Shown here piece by piece: positions 25,887-35,210 of a stretch of 64,000 nucleotides of DNA. Numbering within the stretch: the stretch's first letter is position 1; the number at the start of each line of letters is the position of its first letter. Source of the DNA: an uncultured Campylobacter sp. (GTDB lineage: Bacteria; Campylobacterota; Campylobacteria; Campylobacterales; Campylobacteraceae); the NCBI RefSeq assembly GCF_938002845.1, contig NZ_CALKZP010000047.1, positions 1-64,000 of the forward strand, given 5' to 3'. The translations under genes and the position numbers were made by a program. The notes under the pieces are model-generated. The model was given only the letters and a program-made list of their open reading frames with translations. It searched no databases and was not told the origin of the DNA.

Positions 25887-27683
25887 ATGAATATAATATT
25901 TTTGATCGCGCACGCGGCATTCGTCCTGCTGCTGGGCTTTTATCTGATCACCTGCCTGCAGTGGTTTTCGTACAAGCCCGCGCGCATCATCTTTCACTTC
26001 ACCAAACCCGTGTGGCACCTTTATTTTTTGATTTTGCCGCTAGCGGCGTATTTTGGCTGCGAGATCGCGGCGAGCCTCTGTGCGGCTAAATTCGGCGCCG
26101 AGTGCCTTTATGCCTTGCACGCCGCTAAAATTCTAATCGTCGCGGCCTATGCGCTAGCGCTTTATTTTTGGCAAAGAAGGCTTGATAAAAAGCTTGTCTT
26201 TACGCCGCGCGTGAAGCGATTTTTTGCGATTTTGGCGCTCTGCGCGTTTGGCTTTAGCGTCGCGTTTTATGCCGCGGGAGGCCCGATTTTGCCGATCTTT
26301 TTACCGCTTGGTGCGGGCCTTACGGCGAGCTTTGCTTACGAGCGGGCGCAGGCTGCGAAATTTAAGGCCGACGCACGCAAAAAATTGGCCTCGATGCCAT
26401 CCCTTACGATCATTCAGATCACCGCAAGCTACGGCAAGACGAGCATTAAAAACTTCTTGTATCAAATTTTAAAAAACGACTTTCGCTGCTATAAGACGCC
26501 GCGTTCGGTAAACACGCTAGCAGGGCTAGTGCGCGACGTAAACGAGGCGCTACCCGCAGATACGCAGATATACATCGCCGAAGCAGGCGCCAGGCTAAGC
26601 GGCGATATCGCCGAGATCACCGAGTTTTTGGCGCCGCAGATCGTCGTCGTGGGCGAGATCGGCGCGCAACACATCGAGTATTTCAAAAGCATCGAAAACA
26701 TCCGTAAAACAAAGCTGGAAGCGCTAACAAGCGCGCGGCTAAAGCATGCGTTTTTGCACAGCTCCACGCAAAAAAGCGCGGACGAGCGCGTCACGATCTA
26801 CGACGAGGGGCTGGAAATTTGCGGCGCAGATCTGGACGGAATAAAATTTAGCCTTGGCTTGAGCGAGAATGAGCCCCTCGCAAGCGGAGAGAATTCCATG
26901 CTGCATGCAGACACATCCGCCGCAGGTGGCGAAGGGCAGGGCGGTTTAAGCCTAGATGCAAGCAGTGCGGCATGCGCGAAAAAAGACAAAAATTCTAAAA
27001 ATTACGGCGTCGATTTTGACGAAGCAAATTCCGTATCCTGCGCCGAACAAAGCGAGCAAGAATTTTACGAACAAACCGCCCGTGCCGCTAGCGACGATAA
27101 AATTTGTAACGTCAAAGAGTGGGGCGTGCAAGAGGCTTCAAACGAGCATAAAATTTCAAACGGGCAGAGAGAGCTATGCGAGAGACATGAGTTTTTCGCG
27201 CCGATTTTGGGTAAATTCAACGCTGCAAATCTCGCCGCATGCATAAAGATAGCGCGATTTTTAGGGCTTAGCACTGATAAGATCAAAAGCCGCGTCGCAC
27301 ACGTCGGCGCCGTCGAGCACCGCCTCGCGCGGCTCGATGCGGGCGGCAAGATCATCATCGACGATAGCTTCAACGGCAATCTAAGCGGCATGCTGCAAAG
27401 CTACGAGCTGATGCGAAGCTACGGCGGGCGCAAGGTCATCATCACGCCGGGCATCGTCGAGAGCACGCGCGAGGACAACGAGACGTTAGGCGCTAAGATC
27501 GATGAAATTTTTGATCTCGCGATCATTACGGGCGAACTAAATTCCGAGGTGCTGCAAAGCAGGATCGACCCCGCAAAGACTATCGTTTTGAAAGACAAGC
27601 GCGATTTGCAGCGGGTTTTGAGCGAAAATACGCACAGCGGCGATCTGATTTTGTTTTCAAACGACGCGCCGAGCTTCATTTAA
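25887..27683 (+). CDS. murF: UDP-N-acetylmuramoyl-tripeptide--D-Ala-D-Ala ligase MurF, with insert
   Basis: MurF adds D-Ala-D-Ala to UDP-MurNAc-tripeptide. As in other Campylobacter the protein starts with a membrane region (residues ~1-140, four or five hydrophobic stretches, beginning IIFLIAHAAFVLLLGFYL). The Mur ligase core follows, with ATP loop ITASYGKTSIKNF, then GKFNAANLAACIKIARFLGL and the C-terminal domain with IIDDSFNGNLSGM and VIITPGIVES. Residues ~323-434 are an acidic Ser/Asn/Glu-rich low-complexity insert placed just before the GKFNAANL block. The protein is 598 residues, about 110 longer than expected. ATG at 25887 has AAAAAGGA upstream. Confidence 0.92.
   Translation: MNIIFLIAHAAFVLLLGFYLITCLQWFSYKPARIIFHFTKPVWHLYFLILPLAAYFGCEIAASLCAAKFGAECLYALHAAKILIVAAYALALYFWQRRLDKKLVFTPRVKRFFAILALCAFGFSVAFYAAGGPILPIFLPLGAGLTASFAYERAQAAKFKADARKKLASMPSLTIIQITASYGKTSIKNFLYQILKNDFRCYKTPRSVNTLAGLVRDVNEALPADTQIYIAEAGARLSGDIAEITEFLAPQIVVVGEIGAQHIEYFKSIENIRKTKLEALTSARLKHAFLHSSTQKSADERVTIYDEGLEICGADLDGIKFSLGLSENEPLASGENSMLHADTSAAGGEGQGGLSLDASSAACAKKDKNSKNYGVDFDEANSVSCAEQSEQEFYEQTARAASDDKICNVKEWGVQEASNEHKISNGQRELCERHEFFAPILGKFNAANLAACIKIARFLGLSTDKIKSRVAHVGAVEHRLARLDAGGKIIIDDSFNGNLSGMLQSYELMRSYGGRKVIITPGIVESTREDNETLGAKIDEIFDLAIITGELNSEVLQSRIDPAKTIVLKDKRDLQRVLSENTHSGDLILFSNDAPSFI
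26855..27190 (+). repeat. In-frame low-complexity insert in murF
   Basis: About 335 bp encode a Ser/Ala/Glu/Asn-rich loop. GAATTC, AAATTC, GAATTT and AAATTT words recur (for example near 26892, 27027, 27060, 27100 and 27153), read as NS, EF or KI-C/S. Confidence 0.75.
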
Positions 27684-27929
27684 GCGGCTTTGGCGATACG
27701 GCTTGTTTCGCCTGGAGCGGCATACGGCGCGATTTGGCAGGCGTATTTTTAGGCAAAAGACTTTGAGCAAGTGGGGCAAGCGACTTAAACGCGATCTATC
27801 GAGCGATTAGTTTAAGCGTGCGGCGCGATCTGTTTAAATAAAAGCCCTGTGTGGCGAAATTTTAGCGCGCCGTTATAAAATCGCAATCTTGCGCGCGATT
27901 AAATTTACGATGAAATTTAAAGGAAAGCC

Positions 27930-28610
27930 ATGGATTTACGAGAAAAGATGCTAGGGCAGCTGCGGGCGCTAAGCGAGGAGAAGTTTGCACAATTTTCGCA
28001 GCGCCTAATACCGACGCCGCAGATTTTGGGCGTGCGCACTCCCGCACTGCGCGCACTTGCTCGCAAAAGCTTCGCCGCTTTGGGCGGAGCGGACGAGGCG
28101 CGGCGTGAGCTGCAAAATTATAAGCCCGTTTTTCACGAGGAGTTCGTGCTAAAAGGCTTTTTTATAATGCTTTTGAAGCAGGATGAGACGAAATTTGCGC
28201 TTGCGAGCAGTTTTATCAAAACGATGCCTAATTGGGCGGTTTGCGATATGTTCGCTCCGAAATTCAGAGATGCTGCTTTCGCGGACGCGCTACTAAAGCA
28301 GGCTAAAAGCGGCGTGAGCGAGTTTGAGAGGCGATTTTTCTACGTTTATTTTATGCAAAATATGGACGCGATCCCGCCCGAGAAGTTTTTTGAAATTTGC
28401 GCCGCCGAAAGCGATGAGCGGTACTACGTGCAAATGGGCGCGGCGTGGGCGATAGCCGAGATGTTTATCAAACAGCGCGAGATCACGCTTGCGTTTTTGG
28501 CGAGCAAGCGGGCGTTTAAATTTATCCAAAACAAGGCGATATCGAAGATCCGCGATAGCTTCCGCGTAAGCAAAGCCGATAAGGAGGCGCTTTTGAAGTA
28601 TAAAATTTAA
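27930..28610 (+). CDS. AlkD-like DNA alkylation repair protein
   Basis: This 226-residue all-helical HEAT-like repeat protein fits the DNA alkylation repair (AlkD) family: QILGVRTPALRALARK near the N-terminus, HEEFVLKGFFIMLLK, MPNWAVCDMF and WAIAEMFIKQRE. Family members excise positively charged alkylated bases such as N3- and N7-alkylpurines. ATG at 27930 has AAAGGAAAGCC upstream. It stands alone; the next gene is a decayed flavin-binding protein. Confidence 0.85.
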   Translation: MDLREKMLGQLRALSEEKFAQFSQRLIPTPQILGVRTPALRALARKSFAALGGADEARRELQNYKPVFHEEFVLKGFFIMLLKQDETKFALASSFIKTMPNWAVCDMFAPKFRDAAFADALLKQAKSGVSEFERRFFYVYFMQNMDAIPPEKFFEICAAESDERYYVQMGAAWAIAEMFIKQREITLAFLASKRAFKFIQNKAISKIRDSFRVSKADKEALLKYKI

Positions 28611-28708
28611 CCGAGACGGAAAGTGGCAGAGGTAGTTAAAATTTCAGTTGCGCGCGGGGCTTGTCAGCCAAAATCGCGAGCTTTAAAATGTAAATTTAAG
28701 GAGAGAAA

Positions 28709-29054
28709 ATGTTTAGCAAGGAATTTTTGGAGATTCTGAATTATGAATGCGCCGTGGGTATCGCTACCTGCGCGCAGGGCGAGGCTCATATCAGCAATAC
28801 GTGGAACAGATATCTCGTCATTAAGGGTGATCGCATCCTCATCCCCGCTGCGGGTATGAAAAAGACGCAAAGCAACGTGGAGGCTAATCCAAATGTCGAG
28901 CTTAGCGCTACAAAGGAGCTAGCAGGTAGGTTTGGCGTAGGGCACGGCGCGCTTTATTGATAGTGGCGCGGAGTTTGAGGAAACGAAGGCGAAATTTCCG
29001 TTTGCTACGAGATTGCTTGAAATCACGGCTAGCAGCGTAAAACAGGTGCTGTAA
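28709..29054 (+). pseudogene. Frameshifted pyridoxamine-5'-phosphate-oxidase-like (FMN-binding split barrel) gene
   Basis: ATG at 28709 has AAGGAGAGAAA upstream. The first frame codes ECAVGIATCAQGEAHISNTWN and NVELSATKELAGRFGVG, then runs into TGA at 28958-28960. The family's C-terminal part continues in the +1 frame (TARFIDSGAEFEETKAKFPF, LEITASSVKQVL) to TAA at 29052-29054. Sequence expected between GRFG and TARF seems to be missing, so a deletion near 28930-28950 plus frameshift is likely. Family call good; a sequencing error is possible but would not explain the missing residues. Confidence 0.75.
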
Positions 29055-29299
29055 GCCGAGCGGCGGGATTTTGGCGGATTTATGGATAGAATTTTGCCGC
29101 GAGCTTTACGATGAAATTTTGCCGTGAAATTTTATCGATGGAATTTTAAAGTTAGTAAAATTTTATCGACGAAACTTCGCTTCGCCGCAAAATTTTAAAG
29201 TGAGCAAAATTTTAAAACCTGCAAAATTTCGAAGTTTGCGAGATCCGTAAGTCTCGCTCAAATTTTTAGAGTATAAATTTACGCATTGAAAGGAAAAGT

Positions 29300-30065
29300 A
29301 TGAAACGATTAGAGGGTAAAACCGCCGTAACTACGGGGGCGGCATAGGGCTTGGTATCGCAAAGTGTTTTGCCGAAGAGGGCGCAAATTTGATCCTGCTT
29401 GGCAGAAGCGTGGAGAAATTAAAAATCGCGCAGGAGGCCTTGGGCGGTTACGGCGTGAAAGCTTACGCGATAGAGGCGGATTTGGCGCAAAGTAAAACGA
29501 TAAAAGGTCTTTGCGAGCGCATTTTAGCGCTATCTCTTAAGATAGATATTCTCGTAAATAACGCCGGACTGGGAAAATTCGTATCGTTTGAGGCGACCGA
29601 TGAAGCGCTGCTGGACGCTCATCTAAACCTAAACGTCAAAGCGCCATATCTGCTTACTCAGGGGCTTTTGGGCGCGCTTGCGGCTAGCAAAGGCTGCGTG
29701 ATCAATATCTCGTCGTATTTTGCGAACCGAATGCTCGTAGGGCGCACCACGACGGCATACTCAATCACCAAAGGCGCGCTAAATTCTTTCACCAAATCGC
29801 TTGCCTTCGAGGTCGGCAAACTAGGCATTCGCGTTAATGCCATAGCGCCCGGAAGCGTTCTAACGCCGCAGTTTGAGCGAAATTTAAGTGCGCTTAGCCC
29901 TCAGGGACGCGAGGCGCCCCTGCAAATGGTGCAAAATATCTATCCACTTGGCAAAATCGGCAGCGCGCAGGACATCGGCGAGGCGGCGGTGTTTTTGGCG
30001 TCGGACGGGGCGAAATAGGGGACGGCGCGATATTTGCGATAGACGGCGGGCTTACGACGAATTAG
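29300..30065 (+). pseudogene. Short-chain dehydrogenase/reductase with two frameshifts
   Basis: ATG at 29300 (AAAGGAAAAGT upstream) opens MKRLEGKTAVTTG, then hits TAG at about 29345. One extra base in the G5 tract at ~29336 would restore the cofactor motif TGGGIGLG. The central frame (29350-30015) is intact, with NNAGLG, an active-site Ser in INISSYFAN and YSITKGALNSF (YxxxK), and VNAIAPGSV. A second frameshift near 30013 separates it from DGAIFAIDGGLTTN and TAG at 30063-30065. Family members are NAD(P)-dependent oxidoreductases. Either decayed or affected by sequencing indels. Confidence 0.8.
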
Positions 30066-30443
30066 CCGCGATTGGGCGGAATTTTGGGCGCGGATTTTGA
30101 AATATAAAATTTTACGGCAGCAAATTCCGCCGCGAGAAATTTACTCCGTAGAATTCGCAGCGGCAAATTTTGCAATGAAAAATTTAACCGGGTAGAATTT
30201 TATAGCGATGAATACTGCGCGTGAAATTTCGCAGCGAAGAAAGCGCAGAATTCCGCAAGCTGTGCGAATTACAACGTAAATTTTAAAATTTATATTGTAA
30301 AATTTTGCGGCGTGCGGTTTGGTCGGAATCTCACAGCGCAAAATTTTAAGCTGCGGTAAAACGGTGCCTGCGGGGTTAAATTTAAAAAGCGGCGCCGGCA
30401 GCCGGCTTGAGATAATTAGAAATTAAACGAGATTGGAGAGGGT
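30066..30443. other. Gene-free RAATTY-rich spacer
   Basis: About 380 bp holding many AAATTT, GAATTT, GAATTC and AAATTC words (30100-30350). The leftward frame at 30141-30341 is a translation of these repeats (KFY, KFF, KFA) and is not called. Confidence 0.6.
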
Positions 30444-31037
30444 TTGAGAGTTTTGTTTCTAGCGATTTTAGCGGTGTTTTTGCTCTCTTGCGCGGCGCTA
30501 TTTAGCTCGTGCGCGGCTCCGCTGGCGCCCGCTGGTAACGCGCTTAGCGTATACGACATCTACTCCGTAGCACGCGACCGCCGCAGCGTAAGCGAGGTCG
30601 CTAGCGACAAGCTCATCCAGACTAAAATCCAAAGCAAAATTCTATTTACCAAAGGCCTTAGCAGCTGGGATCTGGAGGTCGAGTGCTTCTACGGCGAGGT
30701 CTATCTCATCGGGCTGCTGGATAGCGAAGCGATGCGCGAGCCGCTGCTTGCTTTAGCTAGACAAACCGAAGGCGTGCGGCGCGTGCATACCTATCTGCGC
30801 GTCAAAAAGTCCGAATATCCGTGCAATTCGTTTGAAATTTTTACAAATTTAAAGAAAAATCTCTTTTCCGACACCGACGTTTCGGGCACTGCGGTGCGCG
30901 TGGCGATCGTGGGCTGCGACGTGGTATTTAGCGGCGTGGTGAGCGACATCGAGCACGAAAAGCACGCGATCTGGTATGCGACGCACGCGCCTGGGGTGCA
31001 GGACGTGTATTCGTTCCTGCGCGTGGTGAAGGAGTAG
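30444..31037 (+). CDS. BON-domain lipoprotein
   Basis: This 197-residue envelope lipoprotein has a signal MRVLFLAILAVFLLSC, with lipidation likely at Cys16 (Cys23 is a second candidate). Two BON-like domains follow: DKLIQTKIQSKILFTKGLSSWDLEVECFYG to VHTYLRV, and a second to VQDVYSFLRV. It resembles DolP/OsmY-type proteins that bind membrane lipids. The start is TTG at 30444, with GGAGAGG upstream. It is isolated between spacers. Confidence 0.82.
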   Translation: MRVLFLAILAVFLLSCAALFSSCAAPLAPAGNALSVYDIYSVARDRRSVSEVASDKLIQTKIQSKILFTKGLSSWDLEVECFYGEVYLIGLLDSEAMREPLLALARQTEGVRRVHTYLRVKKSEYPCNSFEIFTNLKKNLFSDTDVSGTAVRVAIVGCDVVFSGVVSDIEHEKHAIWYATHAPGVQDVYSFLRVVKE

Positions 31038-31584
31038 GGGCTTTGCGGTTAAATTTGATCGCTTCGGCAGGGCAAATTTAACCGCTTGCGGCGGGCTAAA
31101 TTTGAGGATATGCCAGATTTATTTCAGCTCGTTTGCGGGGCAATCAGCGTGCATAAATTAAAATTTTATCGGCGCGCAAGATAACGTGGAATTTTAAAAT
31201 TTGGCTCACGAGCGCGAGCATTAAGTAAATTTAAAGCCGCCTCAGACGATAATTTCGCAGATGAAATTTACGCCGCGAGCGCTCGCCGAAAAGTAGCGCC
31301 CGGCGTGCCGATAGAAAGCGCGCCCTGTTTAAATGGCGGCTAAATCAAAAGCGGCACGCGCGAGCTAAATTTAAAGCACTGCGTTTTTAAAAGCGCTAAA
31401 TTTAAAGCGAGCCGCCGAGTTAAATTTAAACGTAACGCGCGCATTGTGAGCTAAAATGAGCTAAATTTAAAATCGCGTTGCCGTTATCGGCGAAATTTCA
31501 GCGAAATGACGCGAGCGCTCGCGCTAAAACATACGATCAAAATGCCTAAAAGGGCGCAAAATTCAGTAAATTTAAGGAGAGAAA
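31038..31584. other. Gene-free RAATTY-rich spacer
   Basis: About 550 bp, with AAATTT recurring, mostly as CTAAATTTAAA or TTAAATTTAAA (31080-31490). No gene or RNA recognised. Confidence 0.6.
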
Positions 31585-32253
31585 ATGAGCCAAAGCCAAA
31601 AATGTACGCACCAAACCGCGTGCGAGCTGCCCAACGTGAGGCTGATCAAGCACCCGCTGATCGAGCATAAGCTCACGATCCTGCGCGATCGGGAGACCGA
31701 TCCATTTCAGTTCCGCATGCTCGTCGATGAGATCAGCTACCTGATGATGTTCGAAGCCACGCGCGATCTGGTGCTGCGCGAGGTGAGCGTGCATACGCCC
31801 GTGGCGCAAACTAGCGCGTATAAGCTCGCCACGAAGATCATGATCTGCCCGATTTTGCGCGCCGCGCTGGGGATGCTGGATAGCGTTTTCAAGCTCATAC
31901 CGGATGCCAGCGTAGGATTTTTAGGCTTTCAGCGCGACGAAAAGACCGCACAGGCGGAGTTTTTTTACGCCAAACTGCCCGCAGATGCCGCAGAGCGCAC
32001 CGCAATCATCATCGATCCGATGTTTGCGACCGGCGGCACGGCGATCGATGCGGTGAAATTCCTGCTGAAAAACGGCGTCAAAAAGATCAAATTTATCTCC
32101 ATCATCGCAGCGCCCGAGGGGCTTCATAGATTTAGCGAGATCTACCCGCAGGTCGAGGTTTTTACCGCGGCGATCGACGAAAGACTAAACGAGCAAAAAT
32201 ATATCGTGCCGGGTCTCGGAGACGCGGGAGATAGAGTGTTTAATACGATGTGA
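31585..32253 (+). CDS. upp: Uracil phosphoribosyltransferase
   Basis: Upp salvages uracil to UMP using PRPP. This 222-residue protein has MLVDEISYLMMFEATRDL near the N-terminus, ICPILRAALGMLDSVFKLIP, the PRPP loop IIIDPMFATGGTAIDA and a uracil-binding C-terminus IVPGLGDAGDRVFNTM. It is about 14 residues longer than usual, owing to a short Cys-containing N-terminal extension. ATG at 31585 has AAGGAGAGAAA upstream. Confidence 0.95.
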   Translation: MSQSQKCTHQTACELPNVRLIKHPLIEHKLTILRDRETDPFQFRMLVDEISYLMMFEATRDLVLREVSVHTPVAQTSAYKLATKIMICPILRAALGMLDSVFKLIPDASVGFLGFQRDEKTAQAEFFYAKLPADAAERTAIIIDPMFATGGTAIDAVKFLLKNGVKKIKFISIIAAPEGLHRFSEIYPQVEVFTAAIDERLNEQKYIVPGLGDAGDRVFNTM

Positions 32254-33114
32254 AATTACGCGGCGAAGGACTTTGTGCTGCGTTAAATTTGCGCGGGATA
32301 GTGTTTTGCGCGGCGATAAATTGATCGGCAGCAAACTTTACCGGCAATGGAATTTTACGCGATGCGAAATCTATTTATCAAATATGCGGGTTGTGGCAGC
32401 TCGGAATTTCGCGCTGCGGTAAATTTGACAAGGCGCGTATTTTTTACAGCGCGCGCAATACGTAGTGAAATTTTAAATTTCGCAGCGCTGTAAATTTGAA
32501 GCGCTTTAAAATTTTAACTCGTCGTAGAATTTGCGGCATTTTGGAATTTATTAAATAAAATTTGAGCTCCGTGATGTATAAAACATGCAAATTTCAAAGT
32601 AATGAAAGGCGAAATAGGGCGGTGAAATTTCATTGTCGTCGAATTTTGCCGCAGAATTCGACCCGTGCGAGATTTCACAGAGAATTTACCGCGTCAAAAC
32701 TCTACTCTCTGCAAAGCGGTAGCAAAATTTCAAAATTTAGCGCGCATTTACGGCGTGAAATTTTGCAACCGCCCGCACCGCAAATATTGCTATTTTCAGA
32801 CCGCCCCTGATCGCGCTGCCACATAACCCGCGCGCAGCTCGCAAAAAAACTCCAAGCAGTCACGCTTTTCATAGCAGCTTAAAACTCAGCCACCACCTCC
32901 AGAATTTAGCGAGCCGCAAAATATCGCACAACGTCCGTGCCGCAAAAATTTACAAACCGCAAAATTTGCAAAAATCGTGCGGCGAAATTCTTACCCCAAC
33001 GATCCGATAAAAAAGTCAGGGCGGCGCGCCAGGCGTATGCGAGGGGTGAAATTCTTACCCAAACGATCCACCCGCGCTAAAATGAAATTTCAAAATTTAT
33101 CGAGCAAAATTTGC
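32254..33114. other. Gene-free RAATTY-rich spacer with a direct repeat
   Basis: About 860 bp between upp and the helicase gene. RAATTY words are frequent throughout (32350-32770 especially). A 22-base phrase beginning GAAATTCTTACCC occurs at 32984-33005 and 33048-33069, 64 bases apart. No gene recognised. Confidence 0.65.
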
Positions 33115-35142
33115 TTACTTCACCAGCCCCGCTTCCCTTAAAAAGCAGCTCGGCTCATAATTAATCTTTCTGATCTTATCAAATTTCGCGTAGCTTAGCA
33201 CCAGCTCGTCGCGCGCTCTGGTGACCGCCACGTAAAATAGTCGCCGCTCCTCCTCCAGGCTGCCGCCCATCGCCATTAGCTTGAGGTTTGGGAAGCGGTT
33301 TTGCGCTAGATCGATGAGATAGACGCTGTAAAACTCAAGCCCCTTGCTTGCGTGCACGCTGAGCAGATTTACCCCCTCGCCCTCGCTCATCTCTTTTGCG
33401 CCCAGGGTTATGAAGTTATAAAAGCTCTGCGGATCCGCGTATTTGCCGGCGATCTGCTCTAAAATGCCGCATTTATCGTAGATGCGAGCGATCTCGTCCT
33501 TTTTGCGCTCGTCGTCTATCTTGCCGTTTTTCAGCGTCGCGCGTTTCGTCGCGATAAAGTCCGCCACGAGCGCGAAAAGGCGCGAGTCTTTGATCTGCGA
33601 GATCAGCGTGACGGATCTCGCAGCGGAGCCGCTTTTTTTAAAAATTTTATAAATTTCGTGCAAAAATACGGCGCCGCCCTCGGTAATTTTATTGTGTTTT
33701 AGCACCGGATGCGAGCGAAAAAACTCGTCAAATTCCAAAGCTTCAAAGCGCGATACCGAGCCGATTATATCGACATCGTCAAAAAGTCCTAGCTGATAGT
33801 TTTTCCTCTTTTTTTCAAAAATTTTAACGCTCTCGTCGGGGCGCAAAAGCCCTGCGTGAATGCTTCCGTGTCCAAGCGCGATTAGCGCGTCGAAAAGCTC
33901 CTTGCTCAGCGCGCTGCCGACGCCTCTTGCGTATTCGCACGTGCTCATAAATGCCATCATATCTTTTGGGTTTATTATCATCGCAAAGATGTCCGTAAAG
34001 GCCTTGATCTCGCGACTTTCAAAAAAGCTCACGCCGCCTTTTCGCTTCGCGCCGATGCCGAGCTCCTTAAGCGCGACCTCGACGCCGTCGGCGCTGGAGT
34101 TGTTGCGAAAGATGACGGCGATCTTTTCGCGCGGGGTGCCGCTTTGCGCGATCTGTGCGGCTACGTGGGCGTATTGCGCCGCCGTATCGTCGTAAACATG
34201 CAGCCTAGGCGCGCTAAATTTGCCCTCACGGCCCACGATCAGCTTCTTTTCGTAAAGGCGCGGATTATTCGCGATGACGCGATTTGCAAGCGCCAAAATC
34301 GCCGAGCTTGAGCGGTAGTTAATATTCAGCGCGTAAATTTGAGCGTCCGCAAAGCGCTTGCCGAAGCTGCCGATGATGTCGATGTTTGCGCCGTTGAAGG
34401 CGTATATGCTCTGATCGAAATCGCCGACGCAAAAAAGGCTTTTCGTCGCAAAGGCATCGATGAGACTTCCTTGCAGTGAGTTCGTGTCCTGATACTCGTC
34501 CACTAAAATTTCATCAAACCGCAGCGGCGCGCCCTTTCGTAGCTCATGGCGCATTTTTAGCAAAACGTCGTTGAAATCGGCGTAGTTAAATTTCGCCTTT
34601 TCCTCTTCGAACTCGCGCAAAATATCTGCGTAAATTTCGGCAAATTCCGCCTGATCCTCGTAGTTTTTGCTAAACCACGTCGCAAAATCCGCGCTCATCT
34701 CTTTGTTTTGATACAGCGAGTACACGTCGTACAAATATGCCCCGCCGTAGGGGCGCGCGTCGCTTACGTGATAAAATTTTCGCCTTTCTACGAGGCTTTT
34801 TAGCAGGGTTTTTAGCTCGGCGGGCTGCTTTAAGATCACGCCTTTGCCCAGCTCGCGAAGTAGGGCGTAGGATACGGCGTGAAAGGTGCCCGCGACGATT
34901 GCGGAGGTGATTTTTTTATCAAAATGCCGCTGCAGCCTCGCTATCATCTCGCTCGCGGCCTTATTCGTAAAAGTAAGAAGCAAAATTTTTCTAGGACTCG
35001 TGCCGAGATTTAGCAGATGAGCGATGCGCGCGACGATGGTGCTGGTTTTGCCCGTGCCTGCGCTTGCGATTACTAGATTGTGCCCCGCAGGAGCGGTTGC
35101 TGCGGCGTATTGTTCGGTGTTTAGCTTAGCTAGAGCGTCCAA
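33115..35142 (-). CDS. UvrD/Rep-type superfamily 1 DNA helicase
   Basis: This is a 3'-5' DNA helicase of the UvrD/Rep/PcrA family. Motif Q LNTEQYAAA, Walker A ASAGTGKTST, motif Ia LTFTNKAASEM, motif II DEYQDTNSLQ, motif III GDFDQSIYAFNGA and YRSS are visible. C-terminal motifs VHASKGLEF and RRLFYVAVTRARDEL follow. The frame opens at ATG 35169, but TTG at 35142 has AAAGGA upstream. A TATAAT (35168-35173, leftward) would start transcription inside the longer version, so 35142 (675 residues) is chosen. It diverges from pbpC. Confidence 0.9.
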   Translation of the reverse strand: MDALAKLNTEQYAAATAPAGHNLVIASAGTGKTSTIVARIAHLLNLGTSPRKILLLTFTNKAASEMIARLQRHFDKKITSAIVAGTFHAVSYALLRELGKGVILKQPAELKTLLKSLVERRKFYHVSDARPYGGAYLYDVYSLYQNKEMSADFATWFSKNYEDQAEFAEIYADILREFEEEKAKFNYADFNDVLLKMRHELRKGAPLRFDEILVDEYQDTNSLQGSLIDAFATKSLFCVGDFDQSIYAFNGANIDIIGSFGKRFADAQIYALNINYRSSSAILALANRVIANNPRLYEKKLIVGREGKFSAPRLHVYDDTAAQYAHVAAQIAQSGTPREKIAVIFRNNSSADGVEVALKELGIGAKRKGGVSFFESREIKAFTDIFAMIINPKDMMAFMSTCEYARGVGSALSKELFDALIALGHGSIHAGLLRPDESVKIFEKKRKNYQLGLFDDVDIIGSVSRFEALEFDEFFRSHPVLKHNKITEGGAVFLHEIYKIFKKSGSAARSVTLISQIKDSRLFALVADFIATKRATLKNGKIDDERKKDEIARIYDKCGILEQIAGKYADPQSFYNFITLGAKEMSEGEGVNLLSVHASKGLEFYSVYLIDLAQNRFPNLKLMAMGGSLEEERRLFYVAVTRARDELVLSYAKFDKIRKINYEPSCFLREAGLVK

Positions 35143-35167
35143 GATTATTCCTTTGCAAAAAGGCGCC

Positions 35168-35173
35168 ATTATA
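35168..35173 (-). promoter_or_regulatory. -10 box of the UvrD-type helicase gene
   Basis: TATAAT read leftward, about 26 bases before the TTG at 35142. It overlaps the upstream ATG at 35169, which argues against that codon as the start. Confidence 0.6.
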
Positions 35174-35195
35174 GCCTAAAATCATTAAAATTCTT

Positions 35196-35204
35196 TGATA
35201 TAAT
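35196..35204 (+). promoter_or_regulatory. Extended -10 of pbpC, possibly leaderless
   Basis: TGATATAAT is a TGn-extended -10 box ending six bases before the pbpC ATG at 35211. Transcription would start at or next to the ATG, and no ribosome site is visible, so the mRNA may be leaderless. Confidence 0.6.
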
Positions 35205-35210
35205 TGCGCG

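Noticed and set aside
29334..29340. G tract in the dehydrogenase gene as a phase-variable contingency switch
   Set aside because: Only five G residues, shorter than the usual Campylobacter phase-variable tracts, and a second frameshift downstream would still break the gene.
32562..32810. 82-residue rightward frame after upp
   Set aside because: Arg/Lys/Phe-rich translation of RAATTY spacer with no ribosome site.
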